DNA from: an uncultured Actinobaculum sp.
GTDB taxonomy: Bacteria; Actinomycetota; Actinomycetes; Actinomycetales; Actinomycetaceae
Direction of reading: 5' to 3'
DNA length: 64,000 nt
Assembly: GCA_938020505.1 (NCBI GenBank)
Contig: CALIHR010000020.1
Coordinates: 30,434 to 94,433, forward strand
Shown: positions 18,964-27,889 of the stretch, one piece after another
Layout: each line of letters begins with the position of its first letter
Position numbering within the stretch: the stretch's first letter is position 1
Notes under the pieces: model-generated
What the model was told of the DNA's origin: nothing
Databases searched by the model: none
The model's input: the letters and a program-made list of their open reading frames with translations, nothing else
Program-made: the position numbers and the translations under genes

Positions 18964-19349
18964 ACGCCCCTCAGGCTGACGAATCGGACTTAAACGGCGA
19001 TCAGAAACATTTGAATTGCGGGCCTCTAGCCAGCGCTAGCGGCGATTCGCCGACGTCTGATCCAGCCGTCGAAGGTCCGGCGCTGAGCCAATCTCTCGAA
19101 TCGGCGAGTCAAGGCTCGTCCGAGCAATCGCAGGCACCGAGGCGCAAGCGTCGCGCGGCGGTGCGTTTGTCGAGGGTCGACGCCGAGCGCCTGGCCCGCG
19201 GCGAGATCGCAAGCCCCGAGGAAGCGCTGCATCTCAACGACCTGCGTGAGACCCGCTCGCTCCAACGCGAGGAGCCGATCGTTTCCCCTCGCGACGCAAA
19301 TGAGCGCCGCCTGCTCGGAGACCGACCGCCGCATTTCGGCTCGCTGTAA
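18960..19349 (+). CDS. Conserved small protein coupled to the helicase-like gene
   Basis: 129 residues starting at GTG 18960, overlapping the upstream stop (GTGA), so translationally coupled. The first 55 residues are Ser/Gln-rich and look disordered. Residues 60-129 are basic then charged, with 'RAAVRLSRVDAERLARGEI' and the tail 'NERRLLGDRPPHFGSL'. I recall similar short proteins ending in DRPPH following such helicase-like genes, but cannot name a family. It is likely a partner of the upstream protein. Confidence 0.65.
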   Translation: MNAPQADESDLNGDQKHLNCGPLASASGDSPTSDPAVEGPALSQSLESASQGSSEQSQAPRRKRRAAVRLSRVDAERLARGEIASPEEALHLNDLRETRSLQREEPIVSPRDANERRLLGDRPPHFGSL

Positions 19350-19441
19350 GCCAGATTTTCTCGCCATAAGCGCTCGATCTCCTGCGCGACAGGCGAGCCC
19401 CTCGAATCTCGTCGCAATAAGCCCTCGAACAGATGATCAGG

Positions 19442-19492
19442 ACCTGGGTGGATGATAAGGACTAAAATTTGGCCCTTATCATCCACCCAGGT
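19442..19492. repeat. Long perfect intergenic palindrome, copy 2 of a family
   Basis: 19-bp arms ACCTGGGTGGATGATAAGG / CCTTATCATCCACCCAGGT around a 13-base loop (ACTAAAATTTGGC). GATGATCAGGACCTGGG at its left edge repeats the core word of the palindrome at 12472. It sits between the helicase partner gene and mscL. Confidence 0.8.
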
Positions 19493-19554
19493 AGTTTTCA
19501 TGTCGGGATACCGATTCAAGTGGCTTCTATGTCGAGGATTCTGGGCATGAAATG

Positions 19555-19585
19555 GAGGTGCCCCGGAATGACTCCGGGGCGCCTC
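19555..19585 (-). terminator. Terminator-like hairpin downstream of mscL
   Basis: GAGGTGCCCCGGA / TCCGGGGCGCCTC, 13-bp arms with one G.U position and a 5-base loop, about 65 bases beyond the mscL stop on the minus strand. Only a weak T-run follows. Confidence 0.65.
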
Positions 19586-19649
19586 ATTCGTAGATTTCGA
19601 CTTCTAGATCGTTGTCAATCTAGCGGTCTTTACGGGACGTGGTCGTTCC

Positions 19650-20084
19650 TTACTGGCGATAGCCGCCGCCTGCAGTGCCGCCGCCGTTCATGTAGCCGCC
19701 GCCGGCGAGTGCATCGCGAATCTCCGTCAGGAGCCTGACTTCGTCGCTGACCTCGGCAGCGTCGGCGCTGAGCCCCTTGCGCTTCGCGAGCCGCTCGTTT
19801 GCCTTGTTCATCGGATAGACGAGACAGAAATAAACCGCCGCGGCGACGAGAAGGAAAGACACCAATGCGGTGAGGATGGTGCCCGGCTTAATCTCTGTTG
19901 ATCGGATATGGAACATGCCTACCGAGTCGAAGTTGGGCTTTCCAAAGAGGGTTCCAATTGCCGGGTTGATGACATTCTTGACGAGCGCCTCGACAATCGG
20001 GTTGAATGCGTTGGCAATGACGACAGCGACAGCTAGGTCGATGACATTGCCGCGCATGATGAATTTTTTGAAACCCTGAATCAT
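19650..20084 (-). CDS. mscL: Large-conductance mechanosensitive channel MscL
   Basis: 144 residues from ATG 20084 (upstream in-frame codons would add an implausible leader). The sequence opens 'MIQGFKKFIMRGNVIDLAVAVVIANAF', the signature N-terminal amphipathic helix and TM1 pore lining. TM2 is 'ILTALVSFLLVAAAVYFCLVYPMNK'. The cytoplasmic helix ends 'EVRLLTEIRDAL' plus a Gly-rich tail. It forms a homopentamer that releases solutes on hypo-osmotic shock. The SAF-domain gene lies upstream on the same strand. Confidence 0.97.
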   Translation of the reverse strand: MIQGFKKFIMRGNVIDLAVAVVIANAFNPIVEALVKNVINPAIGTLFGKPNFDSVGMFHIRSTEIKPGTILTALVSFLLVAAAVYFCLVYPMNKANERLAKRKGLSADAAEVSDEVRLLTEIRDALAGGGYMNGGGTAGGGYRQ

Positions 20085-20164
20085 GGTGAATCCATCTCTT
20101 TCTTTAGGGTGGATGACCCGCGCGCCCTTTTGCAACGCGGACGTGATGGTCACGCGCCATGGGG

Positions 20165-20797
20165 TTAACGAACGACCACAACCCGCATGGGCATCGTTGA
20201 GCCATAACCGATAACCAGGCTAATGGTGTTTTGAGGCACAGCAACGTACAACACTGACGTGTGAGAGGAATCACTAACGAAGGATGTTGATTCATTCTTT
20301 GGCTCCATTCCGACGATCGTTGCTTTATCCACGATCTTCACGGCTTCGCGATCTTTGCTGTACTCTCCGGGCGGCGCGTAGAGAGCAACGGTGCACCCCG
20401 GAGTGAGGAATTTGTCGGCTCCGCTGACGTCAGCGATCACGGGGGCGATTTCAGTTCCTTCGGGTGCGGAGGCGAGAAAGTCGTCCGAAAGGGTCATCTT
20501 TCGTGTCACGGGCACACCCTTGGGGACCGAGGTTACGAGTACGCGTTCGTTGAGGTCTTCGAGGGAGCGGGTCACCCCTTCGGGTGCGAGTTCGGCAGAC
20601 ACTTCCGCGACGGTGAGATTCGATGAGCCGAGAGCGGTCCCCGGCGTCAGATCTTTCTTCGCCACGACGACGCTGACCGTTGCGGGGGCCAGTCCCCGTA
20701 TGGTCGAGAGGATTGCAGCCAGCGCGGTCAGGACCGCGACGGCCAACAGCATGTGTCGCAGTTTCCAGAGGGTAGCGCGAATTCGAGATGGGTTCAT
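20165..20797 (-). CDS. SAF-domain membrane-anchored protein (CpaB-like)
   Basis: 210 residues. One N-terminal TM helix (MLLAVAVLTALAAILSTIRG) is followed by a SAF domain at about 40-100 (VSVVVAKKDLTPGTALGSSNLTV ... RVLVTSVPKGVPVTRKM), as in CpaB/RcpC-type pilus assembly proteins and other periplasmic SAF proteins. The C-terminal half is a beta-rich region ending 'STMPMRVVVVR'. No pilus genes are nearby, so the role is unassigned. It is probably cotranscribed with mscL, 80 bases apart. Confidence 0.75.
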   Translation of the reverse strand: MNPSRIRATLWKLRHMLLAVAVLTALAAILSTIRGLAPATVSVVVAKKDLTPGTALGSSNLTVAEVSAELAPEGVTRSLEDLNERVLVTSVPKGVPVTRKMTLSDDFLASAPEGTEIAPVIADVSGADKFLTPGCTVALYAPPGEYSKDREAVKIVDKATIVGMEPKNESTSFVSDSSHTSVLYVAVPQNTISLVIGYGSTMPMRVVVVR

Positions 20798-20985
20798 GCC
20801 GCCAGGCTACGGCGATGCGCGACGTCGTCGTTCCCAAAGAAAGCGCGTCTGTGGACGCAAACGACGTCTGTGCAAGCTGTGGGCCGCGTGCGATTACAAA
20901 GCTCTCAAGTTTTACACGCGATGTCCCGGCGGTCGGTGGGCCCGAGCTTTAGGCCGATCAGTCGATCTGGGTCGGCGACCCCCGT

Positions 20986-21519
20986 TTACGTCGGTGAGCC
21001 GACCTTCTTGGGGGAGGGGCTTCCTGCACCGCGATCGGCGCCGCGACTGCCCGAGGACGGGCCCGCTCCCTGACGCTTCGACGCGGAGGCGCCGACCGAC
21101 GTGGAAGTGCCGGCTGAAGTGGAAGAACTCGCCGAACCGCCTGCCCGGCCGGAGCCGGCGCTCTTGGTTTGCGGGCTCGTCTTCCGCGAAGGTGAGCCTT
21201 TGCCGCCGGGGTCCGCGCCGGCGCTCCCGGAATTCGAGCCAGTGTTCCCGTTTTCGGAGCTCGCGCCCTCCCCGGTTCCCGAGCTCGCAGAATCCGAAGC
21301 TTCGCGCCCTTCCGAGTTCTTTGACTGGAGCGCGCCGGAGGAGGATCGTGCATCGTTGTGATAGAAGCCCGAGCCCTTGAAGACGATGCCGACCGAGTTG
21401 AAGAGCTTGCGGAGCGCGCCGCCGCACGCCTCGCAGACTTTCAAAGGCTCGTCGGAAAACGACTGATGAACGTCGAACTCGTTGCCGCACTCGGTGCAGC
21501 GATACGAATAGGTGGGCAC
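20986..21519 (-). CDS. FmdB-family zinc-ribbon protein with long Ser/Gly tail
   Basis: 177 residues from GTG 21519 with AGGAGG 7 bases upstream. Residues 1-55 are the FmdB zinc ribbon: PTYSYRCTECGNEFDVHQSF and CEACGG supply four Cys ligands, followed by 'VGIVFKGSGFYHND'. Residues 60-177 are a Ser/Gly/Ala/Pro disordered tail, longer than in most relatives (~110 aa). The family is of unclear function (putative regulatory). It lies near 5-FCL, as in many actinobacterial genomes. Confidence 0.88.
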   Translation of the reverse strand: MPTYSYRCTECGNEFDVHQSFSDEPLKVCEACGGALRKLFNSVGIVFKGSGFYHNDARSSSGALQSKNSEGREASDSASSGTGEGASSENGNTGSNSGSAGADPGGKGSPSRKTSPQTKSAGSGRAGGSASSSTSAGTSTSVGASASKRQGAGPSSGSRGADRGAGSPSPKKVGSPT

Positions 21520-22072
21520 GAAGCGCCTCCTGCTAGAGCGAACTTTATCCGAGGGCCAAGATTACTCCGCGGCGCAATGGCGCGCCACGCGGTTCGCTTC
21601 AGGGGAAGACGCACGGTTCCTTTCAGAAGAGGCCCGCGATGCGTTTCAGGAGGAACGTCAATCGGACGTGCAGGCGCTTGTCGGGCGGGCTGCGCATCGG
21701 GCGAACAGATCTTGCCGAACGCGCAGATCGCACGAATAAGGGGCGCCGGCCCCCTGACGGAAAGCCGACGCCCCTTACAACGTTATGAGTCTCGCGCGTT
21801 GCGAGTGATTTCCACGTGATTTCTTCAGTTGTTCTCGATTGGCTATGCGTATGCGTGCGTATCTGCAGCCCGCTCATGTTTGCGTCGTTTCCAAGGCAAT
21901 AGGTCGCCTCGAAGGGCGTCAAGCTGTCTCGAAAGGCGATAGGTCGCCGAAGAGCTGTGGACCGCCTCGAAGGGTTTGGGCCGCTTGGACCGCCGAAGGG
22001 CCTTGAGCCGCCTCCAAGAGACGTCGCAGCCCCGACCGGTACGTGAAGCGACGTCGGCCAAGCGGCGCAGAA
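21520..22072. other. Gene-free region between fmdB-like gene and 5-FCL
   Basis: 553 bases. The terminator-like hairpin at 21737-21777 is listed separately. From 21900 to 22015 there are degenerate ~25-bp repeats around GGTCGCCTCGAAGGG-like words. No credible gene seen on either strand. Confidence 0.5.
21737..21777 (-). terminator. Terminator-like hairpin
   Basis: Outer 9-bp arms TAAGGGGCG / CGCCCCTTA enclose a GC-rich 23-base loop that can pair further. It lies downstream of the 5-FCL gene on the minus strand and upstream of the fmdB-like gene. Confidence 0.55.
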
Positions 22073-22690
22073 CTATTCTGTCGACGTCCAATACTCGGGC
22101 AGCACCACAAAGGGTATCCGCATGTCCATCTCGTCCTGCGGAAGCTCCATGTCCACGACCTCGTCGGGGTAGACCATCGCGCCGACCCTGGCGTCGTCCC
22201 TGATCTGCTTGAGGATGCGGTCATACCAGCCGCCTCCTTGGCCCAAGCGCGTCCCTCCGCGGCCTATGAGGAGGGCTGGCACGAGCAGGGCGTCGACCTG
22301 GGAAAGGACCTCAGAGCCAAGCGCTTCGCCGCTGGGCTCGGGCGGGCGCCCGGGGGCGAGGACGTCAAGGTCGTGCGCGCCGGTGTACCAGCCCCAGGCG
22401 CGCGTGAGCCCCGGGCCGAGTTTCGGCAGCAGCAGGCGCTTCCCCGAGGCGACGATGGCGTCGCACAGAGCGAGCGTGGGCGGCTCCTCCTTGATCGACA
22501 CATAGGCCGCCACGACCTGCGCGTCGCCTAGGAAGTCCAAAGCTGTGTCAACCCATGTCCTGGCGAAGTCCTCGCGTGCCTGCAACGACCTTTTGCTCCG
22601 GTTTTTGCGCGCGACCTTGCGGAGTTCCTGTTTGGCGTCCTCGACATCCAGGTCGGCGACGTTCGGAAGAGTCACCGTCTTTGTAATCAT
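22073..22690 (-). CDS. 5-Formyltetrahydrofolate cyclo-ligase
   Basis: 205 residues. It converts 5-formyl-THF plus ATP to 5,10-methenyl-THF. Features: the N-terminal helix 'DAKQELRKVARKNRSKRSLQAR', 'VAAYVSIKEEPPT' (folate site) and 'GRGGTRLGQGGGWYDRIL', the diagnostic ATP-binding loop. It ends with 'MVYPDEVVDMELPQDEMDMRIPFVVLP'. Length is normal. The tail past 'PFVVLP' is short. It is divergently oriented to the SepX/GlpR-like gene 870 bases away, a neighbourhood often conserved in Actinobacteria. Confidence 0.93.
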   Translation of the reverse strand: MITKTVTLPNVADLDVEDAKQELRKVARKNRSKRSLQAREDFARTWVDTALDFLGDAQVVAAYVSIKEEPPTLALCDAIVASGKRLLLPKLGPGLTRAWGWYTGAHDLDVLAPGRPPEPSGEALGSEVLSQVDALLVPALLIGRGGTRLGQGGGWYDRILKQIRDDARVGAMVYPDEVVDMELPQDEMDMRIPFVVLPEYWTSTE

Positions 22691-23558
22691 GGCTCAATTC
22701 TTTCACGACGACCCTGGGAAAAGATAGAGAGATCCTTGGCGAAACGGGACACGTCCGCGAGGCGGGGCGCCGACGCTGCGAGGCTTGCCAGGCCGGCGTC
22801 GCCCCGGCCGGGCGCGGCACGACGCCGCAATTGCGCCGTCGTGAATCTTTACCGATATTGAAGAAAGTCTTTACGAAAACATGGTGGGAGCTGTGTTGTT
22901 TGCCGAGACGACGTCGCTGCGTGTCGGGTCGACGCCGCTAGTTTGCCGAGGCCGCGGCGTCCGTGCGGCTGTCCCGCGATCGGATCGTACGCCCCAAATC
23001 GGCGACATCCTGCCGTTTGGGGCGTTGTTCCTCGGCGGCCCGGACGGTGGAGGCCGACGACGGTCGCGGCAGAACCCCGGGGCCCGGTTGCCGCACCCGG
23101 CGGCGCGCGTAAGCGAGGGCTTCGACGTCGTCTGACGTCGGTGCCAGCCTGCGCAAAAGGTCAGTGCCGGCCTGTGCAAAAGGCGGCATCGCGCCGAAAC
23201 GACCCGGTCGGGAGCAAATCGGCAGCGACGGGCGTCGAGGCGGGCTTGGGCGAAGGCCGACGAAAGTCATACTTTCGTCGGAGTGGCGCGTTGTGTGTCG
23301 TGCAACTCTCAGTGCGGTCCGCGCCGATTGGGCGAATCCCGCGCTTCCAGGCGGTAATCTTAAGCGAACGCGTCCGCGAGGCGCGGCAAACCGCGCGGAA
23401 GGGGAGGCGTCTGCCGCGCAGAACGGGGCTTGCTTAAAGGAGTGGTAATGCGATTCCGGAGTTATGTGCCACATGGGCATCTAGACCCGTGGATGGATTT
23501 TGGGAACACGCGGCTCCTCCTCATGGTGTGCGATCCCTCCTGCCGTTAGCGTGGTGCC
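22691..23558. other. 868-base gene-free region with repeats and a palindrome
   Basis: No credible gene. It holds a ~22-bp imperfect tandem duplication at 23139-23184 (GCCTGYGCAAAAGG twice) and a perfect palindrome at 23257-23281 (CCGACGAAAGT-CAT-ACTTTCGTCGG). TTAGCG at 23546 lies about 7 bases before the next GTG, compatible with leaderless transcription. Confidence 0.5.
23257..23281. promoter_or_regulatory. Perfect 11-3-11 palindrome, possible operator
   Basis: CCGACGAAAGT / ACTTTCGTCGG separated by CAT. It lies about 280 bases before the SepX/GlpR-like gene. No U-tract, so a protein-binding site is more likely than a terminator. The binding factor is unknown. Confidence 0.5.
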
Positions 23559-25175
23559 GTGGGTTTCGAGGGGTATTTCGTACTGGGCGCAACTGTCTTG
23601 TTGATCGCCTTCGTCATCCCTGCTCTGTCAAAGCGCAGGGAGATTCTTGCGAACGCACCGCTGGAGGACCGTTACTCCGAGGACCTGCGAATGCTCAAGG
23701 TGAGCGACGCACCGGGCGCCGATCGTCCCAATGACGACGGCCAGCGCGGCTCGGTGTTCTTCAAACGGCCGGAGGTTGACATGGCTGGGGGGCGAGTGAC
23801 GAAGGATGTGCGTGAGCTCGCGCGCGACCGCGCCCGCGTAAGGGCGCGGATGTCGAAGCGTGCGGCTGGCCTTCAACGAGGTTTCTTCGGCGGGGCGCTT
23901 GTGGCTGCGCTCGCCGTTCTTCTCTGGGCAGGGGTGGCCGTCGGCTTTGCTTCGCCCCTGCTCGCCGGGATCGCGACGGCGGCGTCGCTCGCATACGGCG
24001 CCGGTTTCGTCTACGTCTACCGCAAGGCGGCGGAGGCCGACGTCGCCGACCGCGAAGAGCTTGCGGACATCGTCGCCCAGATCGGCCCGCGGCGCGCCCA
24101 AGGGCGCAAGGTCGCCGCCGACGCCGCGCGCAGGTCCGCCAAGAAGAAAGCCGACGTCGAAGCGCGCGCCTCTCTGGCCCAGGCCGCTCGCGGGGCTCGC
24201 GTCGAGGTCCGCGAAAGCGACGGCGCCCGCGCCGCTGCTCGGCGCGCGGCCGCCAGGAAGGCGGCCGCGCAGAAGGCCGCAGCGACCGCCCGGATCGAGG
24301 GCGAGCTTCGTCGGCATTTTGAGCGTTCGAAGGCGGCGTCCCGAATCTCGGATGCGGCCGCGACGGGCGGCAAGGCCGGGGCCGGCGGCCAGGCGTTTGA
24401 CGAGGGCAATGGCGTCGCAGGCGTGAGCGGCAAGTCGGGCCGCTTCCGCGGCCGCAAATCGGGAGTTGGCGCATCCGGCAAGAGCAGCTTCGGCGTCGGC
24501 ACGTATGGCGACGGTCGGTCCGCCGCGGACGGGGCCGCCGGTCGCGGCGGGTCCGACGCCTCGGGCGCGCCCAGGGGCGGCGCACGCAAGGGCGTTGCCT
24601 CGAACGCCGGGCTTCGAGCAGGCTCCGGCACGGGCTTCTCTTCAGCCAGTTCGAAGGGCTCGTCTGCTTCCAATGGCTTGCTCCGTGATTCTCATACGGG
24701 CGGCTCCTCGCGCAGCGCTCGCGGAGGCGCGGCCGTGCGCGGCAATCTCAGCCCCGCTGCGAGGGGCGCGGGCGGCGTCGTCGGCAATGCTCCCGCCGTG
24801 GGCGATGCTTCCGGCGGCGGCAACACTTCCGCTGTTGGCATTGGCGCCGGGGCTTCCAGCCGTCGCGCCGAAATGCCTTCCTACACGCTCAAGCCGGGAT
24901 CGGTCGATCGCAAGGTCGTCAAGCCGTACGCGGCGCCCGCCTCGGCGACGGCGCCCGTGCCTTACCGCCCGCAGGTGATCGGCGAGAGGTACGACGTCGC
25001 GACCGGCGTGGTCATGCCCAGCGCTCCCGGCGAGGTGCCGCTGAGCCCGGCCGAGGCGAGGGAGGCACAGGCGAAGGTCGAGCGCGCGGTCGAGGCCTCG
25101 GTGGTCAGCCACTCGTCCGAGGTGCTGAGCGGGGGCTCGGTGCTGGACGCGCTGCTGGAGCGTCGCCGGGCCTAG
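23559..25175 (+). CDS. SepX/GlpR-like divisome-associated membrane protein (tentative)
   Basis: 538 residues from GTG 23559, without a Shine-Dalgarno. TM1 at residues 3-24 is followed by 'SKRREILANAPLEDRYSEDLRMLK', which resembles the opening of SepX (Streptomyces) and GlpR/GLPR (Corynebacterium). A second TM pair lies at ~112-155. Then come a charged helical stretch rich in Ala/Arg (155-260), a ~180-residue Gly/Ser low-complexity region and a conserved C-terminal block (YAAPASATAPVPYRPQVIGERYDV). In Actinobacteria this gene sits near 5-FCL, galU and moeA-like glp. The assignment rests on architecture and neighbourhood, so it is moderate. Confidence 0.55.
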   Translation: MGFEGYFVLGATVLLIAFVIPALSKRREILANAPLEDRYSEDLRMLKVSDAPGADRPNDDGQRGSVFFKRPEVDMAGGRVTKDVRELARDRARVRARMSKRAAGLQRGFFGGALVAALAVLLWAGVAVGFASPLLAGIATAASLAYGAGFVYVYRKAAEADVADREELADIVAQIGPRRAQGRKVAADAARRSAKKKADVEARASLAQAARGARVEVRESDGARAAARRAAARKAAAQKAAATARIEGELRRHFERSKAASRISDAAATGGKAGAGGQAFDEGNGVAGVSGKSGRFRGRKSGVGASGKSSFGVGTYGDGRSAADGAAGRGGSDASGAPRGGARKGVASNAGLRAGSGTGFSSASSKGSSASNGLLRDSHTGGSSRSARGGAAVRGNLSPAARGAGGVVGNAPAVGDASGGGNTSAVGIGAGASSRRAEMPSYTLKPGSVDRKVVKPYAAPASATAPVPYRPQVIGERYDVATGVVMPSAPGEVPLSPAEAREAQAKVERAVEASVVSHSSEVLSGGSVLDALLERRRA

Positions 25176-25500
25176 TTCCCCGCCAAAAGCGCGGCTCCGT
25201 TTGGCAGGGCATGTTCGCACCGTCGGGGCGCGTCTCTGTCCCGACGGGTCCTGTCTGCCTTGCCAAACGCGCACCTCGATCCCGACAACGCCGTCCGTCC
25301 CGCCAAACGCGCATCTCGGTTACTGCAGAGCATGTCCGTAGCGACCAGCCTGTCCATCCCGCCAACAAGAACGCATGCTCGCCTCGTCGAAAGCAGCCTG
25401 CCGCCTCGTTCGAGTCGCAGGCGCTCCCGCGACTGCGACAGATCCAACACTCGCGCGTTGGAACTGAAGCGCCCCTAGGTGCTAAGCTACTGGAGTCTTA
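25176..25500. other. Intergenic region before tRNA-Ala
   Basis: 325 bases, no gene. Several degenerate repeats of CCCGCCAAACGCGCATCTCG-like words occur at 25255-25320 (for example TGCCAAACGCGCACCTCG and CGCCAAACGCGCATCTCG, period ~50). The end of the recombinase frame lies at 25482. Confidence 0.5.
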
Positions 25501-27803
25501 GGGGCTATGGCGCAGTTGGTAGCGCGTCTCGTTCGCAATGAGAAGGTCAGGGGTTCGAATCCCCTTAGCTCCACCATCGTGGACTTACACGAAACATCGC
25601 CAAATTTAATTTGTGTGTTGCCCTCTGGGAGGTTTTCCTGGAGGGTTTTTGTGTTGTCCTGGTTGTGGGTGTTGTGGCTGCGGGTGGTCTGGTCCTGGTT
25701 TTCTTGGCTAGGGGCGGCGTCTTGGCCTCGGTTGTCTTGGCTTTTGTTGTGTTGTCTGTGGGCGCTGCGGCTGTGGGTGTCTGGCCCATTATTGCTGCTG
25801 TCGTTTTGAATGGTCCGGCCGCTGTGGCCGTGGGTGTCCTGGCTGTAGGCGTCTTGGTTGCTGTGCCTGTTCCGGCTGTCGTCGTTGTTGTGGTGGTTGG
25901 TGTCGTTTTGGCGGTCGCTGTCGCTGCTGTCTCTGTTCTTTTCTGGGTTTGTGAGTCCGATGTCGTGGCGGAGTTGTGGGGTGGTGAGGTGGTCGAAGGG
26001 TGGTCGGGGGTGTGGGTGGATGGGGCGTCGTGGGGTGCCGGCTGGGGTGGTTGGGGTGTTGTCGGTTGGGTTGATGAGGATGTCGGTGAAGAAGACGGTG
26101 TTGAGGAGTTTCTTGAGGCTGGGCGGGGTGTTTGGGTGGGTGTAGAGGCGGTGGCAGTGTTCAAGGAGGGCGAGGGCTTCTTCGAGGCGGTGTTGGAGGT
26201 GTTCGCGGTCGGCGGTCAGGGCGGCGAGTTCTCGGCTGGTGTGGTCGAGTTCGCGGGCGAGGCGGGTTTGTTCGGCTTTGAACAGGTCGAGGGGGACGGC
26301 GTCGGCGTAGTGGGCTTGGAGGAGTGTGGCTTGTTGGGCTTTGAGTGTGCGGGCGTGGACGGTGAGTTTTTGGGTGTGGGTGTGTTGGCGGGCGTAGAGG
26401 CGGTCGAGTTCGATGCGAAGGTGTTTCTCGATGGTGCGCCGTTCGTCGGGGGTGATGTGGATGTGGCGGTAGAGGTCGGCGACGGCGTGGTCGACGTCGT
26501 CGATGAGGACGGCTTTGAAGGAGCATTGGTCGCGGTGGCGTTGGCGGTAGGAGCAGACGAAGTAGGGGTAGATGTGGCCGTTTCTGGCTTTGGCGTGGTG
26601 GATGATGAGCCGGCCGCCGCACTGGCCGCAGCGGACGGTGGTTTTCAGGTGGTGGTTGTGGATGCGTTGGCGTTCGCCGTGGCGGTGTTGGCTGAGGACG
26701 GTTTGGACGCGCTGCCAGGTGGCCTCGTCGATGAGGGGCTGGTGTGTGCCGGGGTAGTGGACGCCTTGGTAGGTGACGATGCCGCGGTAATAGGGGTTGC
26801 GCAGGATGTTAAGGAGTGTGTTGTGGTCGAGGGGGTGGGATGGCCGGCTGGGCGTGGGGGCGGTGGTCAGGCCGTGGGCGGTGAGGTGGTCAGTGAGGGT
26901 CGACAGCGTCCAGCGGTCGGTGGCGTACTCGGTGAAAGCCTGGGTGATGAGGGGGCCGCGGACAGGGTCGACGTCGACCCAGCGGGCTTGCCTGCCCTGG
27001 CTGTCGCGGCCTTGCCTGTTGAGGTAGCCGAGCGGGGCGCGGCCGATGGTCCCGCCGGCGCGGGCTTTCTCGCCCATCCCCTTGATGACCTCGGCGGCCA
27101 GGTTGCGCGAGTAGAACTCGGCGATGCTGCTCATGATGCCGTGCAGCAGCATCCCACCAGGCGTCTGGTCAATGTTCTCGCTGGTGGAGACCAGCCGCAC
27201 GCCGGCCTCGTCAAACGCCCGGGTGATCTCCACGTCGTCCGCCCGGTTCCGTGCCAGGCGGTCGAGTTTGTGGACGATGACGTAGTCGATCTGCCCGTCC
27301 TGCGTCAGGTAGGCCAGCATCTTCTGCAGTTCGGGGCGGTTGGCGCTGCGGGCGGACTCGCCGCGGTCGGCGAACTCTTTGACGATGAGGGCTCCCATGG
27401 ATTGGGCTTTGCGGCGGTTGGCTTCGCGTTGGGCTGGCAGGGAGAATCCCTCCTCTGCCCCGCCGCGCTGGGCTTGTTCGCGGGTGGAGACGCTGATGTA
27501 GGAGACGGCGCGTTTGGGGGTGAAGGCCTCGCCCAGGGCGGCGGCCAGGGGGTTTTCCTGGCTGGGGCGGGACGGCCGGCGTGTGTCGGCTGCCTGGCGT
27601 GCCGGCAGGTCTGCCCCGTCCGGGCTCGGTGGGCTGTCGGCGGGCGCGGTCGGGGGCGATCCAGACGATGGCTGGGAACAGGCCGCGTTGGCGTTGTTCG
27701 ACGCCGGAGTGGTAGTGGCGCAAGCAGCGGGAGAGCTTCTAGCGTGTGGGGTGAGGGGCGTGCCAATGCAAAAACACTCCCCGGTGAGCTGTGCGGGCGG
27801 CAA
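25482..27803 (-). CDS. Large serine recombinase reading into antisense tRNA-Ala
   Basis: The longest frame is 773 residues; the true start is uncertain because the first ~95 residues are Ala/Pro/Thr-rich and only AVSYISVSTREQAQRGG (catalytic Ser about 106) begins the resolvase domain. The position usually Arg in Y-x-R-V-S is Ser here. 'VIVHKLDRLARNRAD' and 'GMLLHGIMSSIAEFYSRNLAAEV' complete the catalytic core. A recombinase domain (GRAPLGYLNRQG), a zinc ribbon (RCGQCGGRLII ... FVCSYR) and a coiled coil (~440-530) follow. A ~110-residue His/Asn/Asp/Gln-rich tail ends the element-derived part, and the last ~30 codons are the reverse complement of tRNA-Ala (VELRGFEPLTF). It should catalyse integration and excision of the island. 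Confidence 0.88.
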   Translation of the reverse strand: MPPAQLTGECFCIGTPLTPHARSSPAACATTTPASNNANAACSQPSSGSPPTAPADSPPSPDGADLPARQAADTRRPSRPSQENPLAAALGEAFTPKRAVSYISVSTREQAQRGGAEEGFSLPAQREANRRKAQSMGALIVKEFADRGESARSANRPELQKMLAYLTQDGQIDYVIVHKLDRLARNRADDVEITRAFDEAGVRLVSTSENIDQTPGGMLLHGIMSSIAEFYSRNLAAEVIKGMGEKARAGGTIGRAPLGYLNRQGRDSQGRQARWVDVDPVRGPLITQAFTEYATDRWTLSTLTDHLTAHGLTTAPTPSRPSHPLDHNTLLNILRNPYYRGIVTYQGVHYPGTHQPLIDEATWQRVQTVLSQHRHGERQRIHNHHLKTTVRCGQCGGRLIIHHAKARNGHIYPYFVCSYRQRHRDQCSFKAVLIDDVDHAVADLYRHIHITPDERRTIEKHLRIELDRLYARQHTHTQKLTVHARTLKAQQATLLQAHYADAVPLDLFKAEQTRLARELDHTSRELAALTADREHLQHRLEEALALLEHCHRLYTHPNTPPSLKKLLNTVFFTDILINPTDNTPTTPAGTPRRPIHPHPRPPFDHLTTPQLRHDIGLTNPEKNRDSSDSDRQNDTNHHNNDDSRNRHSNQDAYSQDTHGHSGRTIQNDSSNNGPDTHSRSAHRQHNKSQDNRGQDAAPSQENQDQTTRSHNTHNQDNTKTLQENLPEGNTQIKFGDVSCKSTMVELRGFEPLTFSLRTRRATNCAIAPKTPVA
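25501..25576 (+). tRNA. tRNA-Ala (anticodon CGC), integration site
   Basis: 76 bases including encoded CCA. The acceptor is GGGGCTA / TAGCTCC, the D arm GCGC...GCGC, the anticodon stem TCTCG / TGAGA around TTCGCAA (anticodon CGC) and the T arm AGGGG TTCGAAT CCCCT. Sequence composition and gene content change sharply just past its 3' end, and a serine recombinase abuts it, so it is the likely attachment site of the island. Confidence 0.95.
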
Positions 27804-27889
27804 TGCTCACCGGGGAGTGGGTGTGAGACTGTGAGTCTCTGCGCTCTCAGGCGGTTAGCGGTCGCGAAGCAGCGGGATTCGGCAAACGG

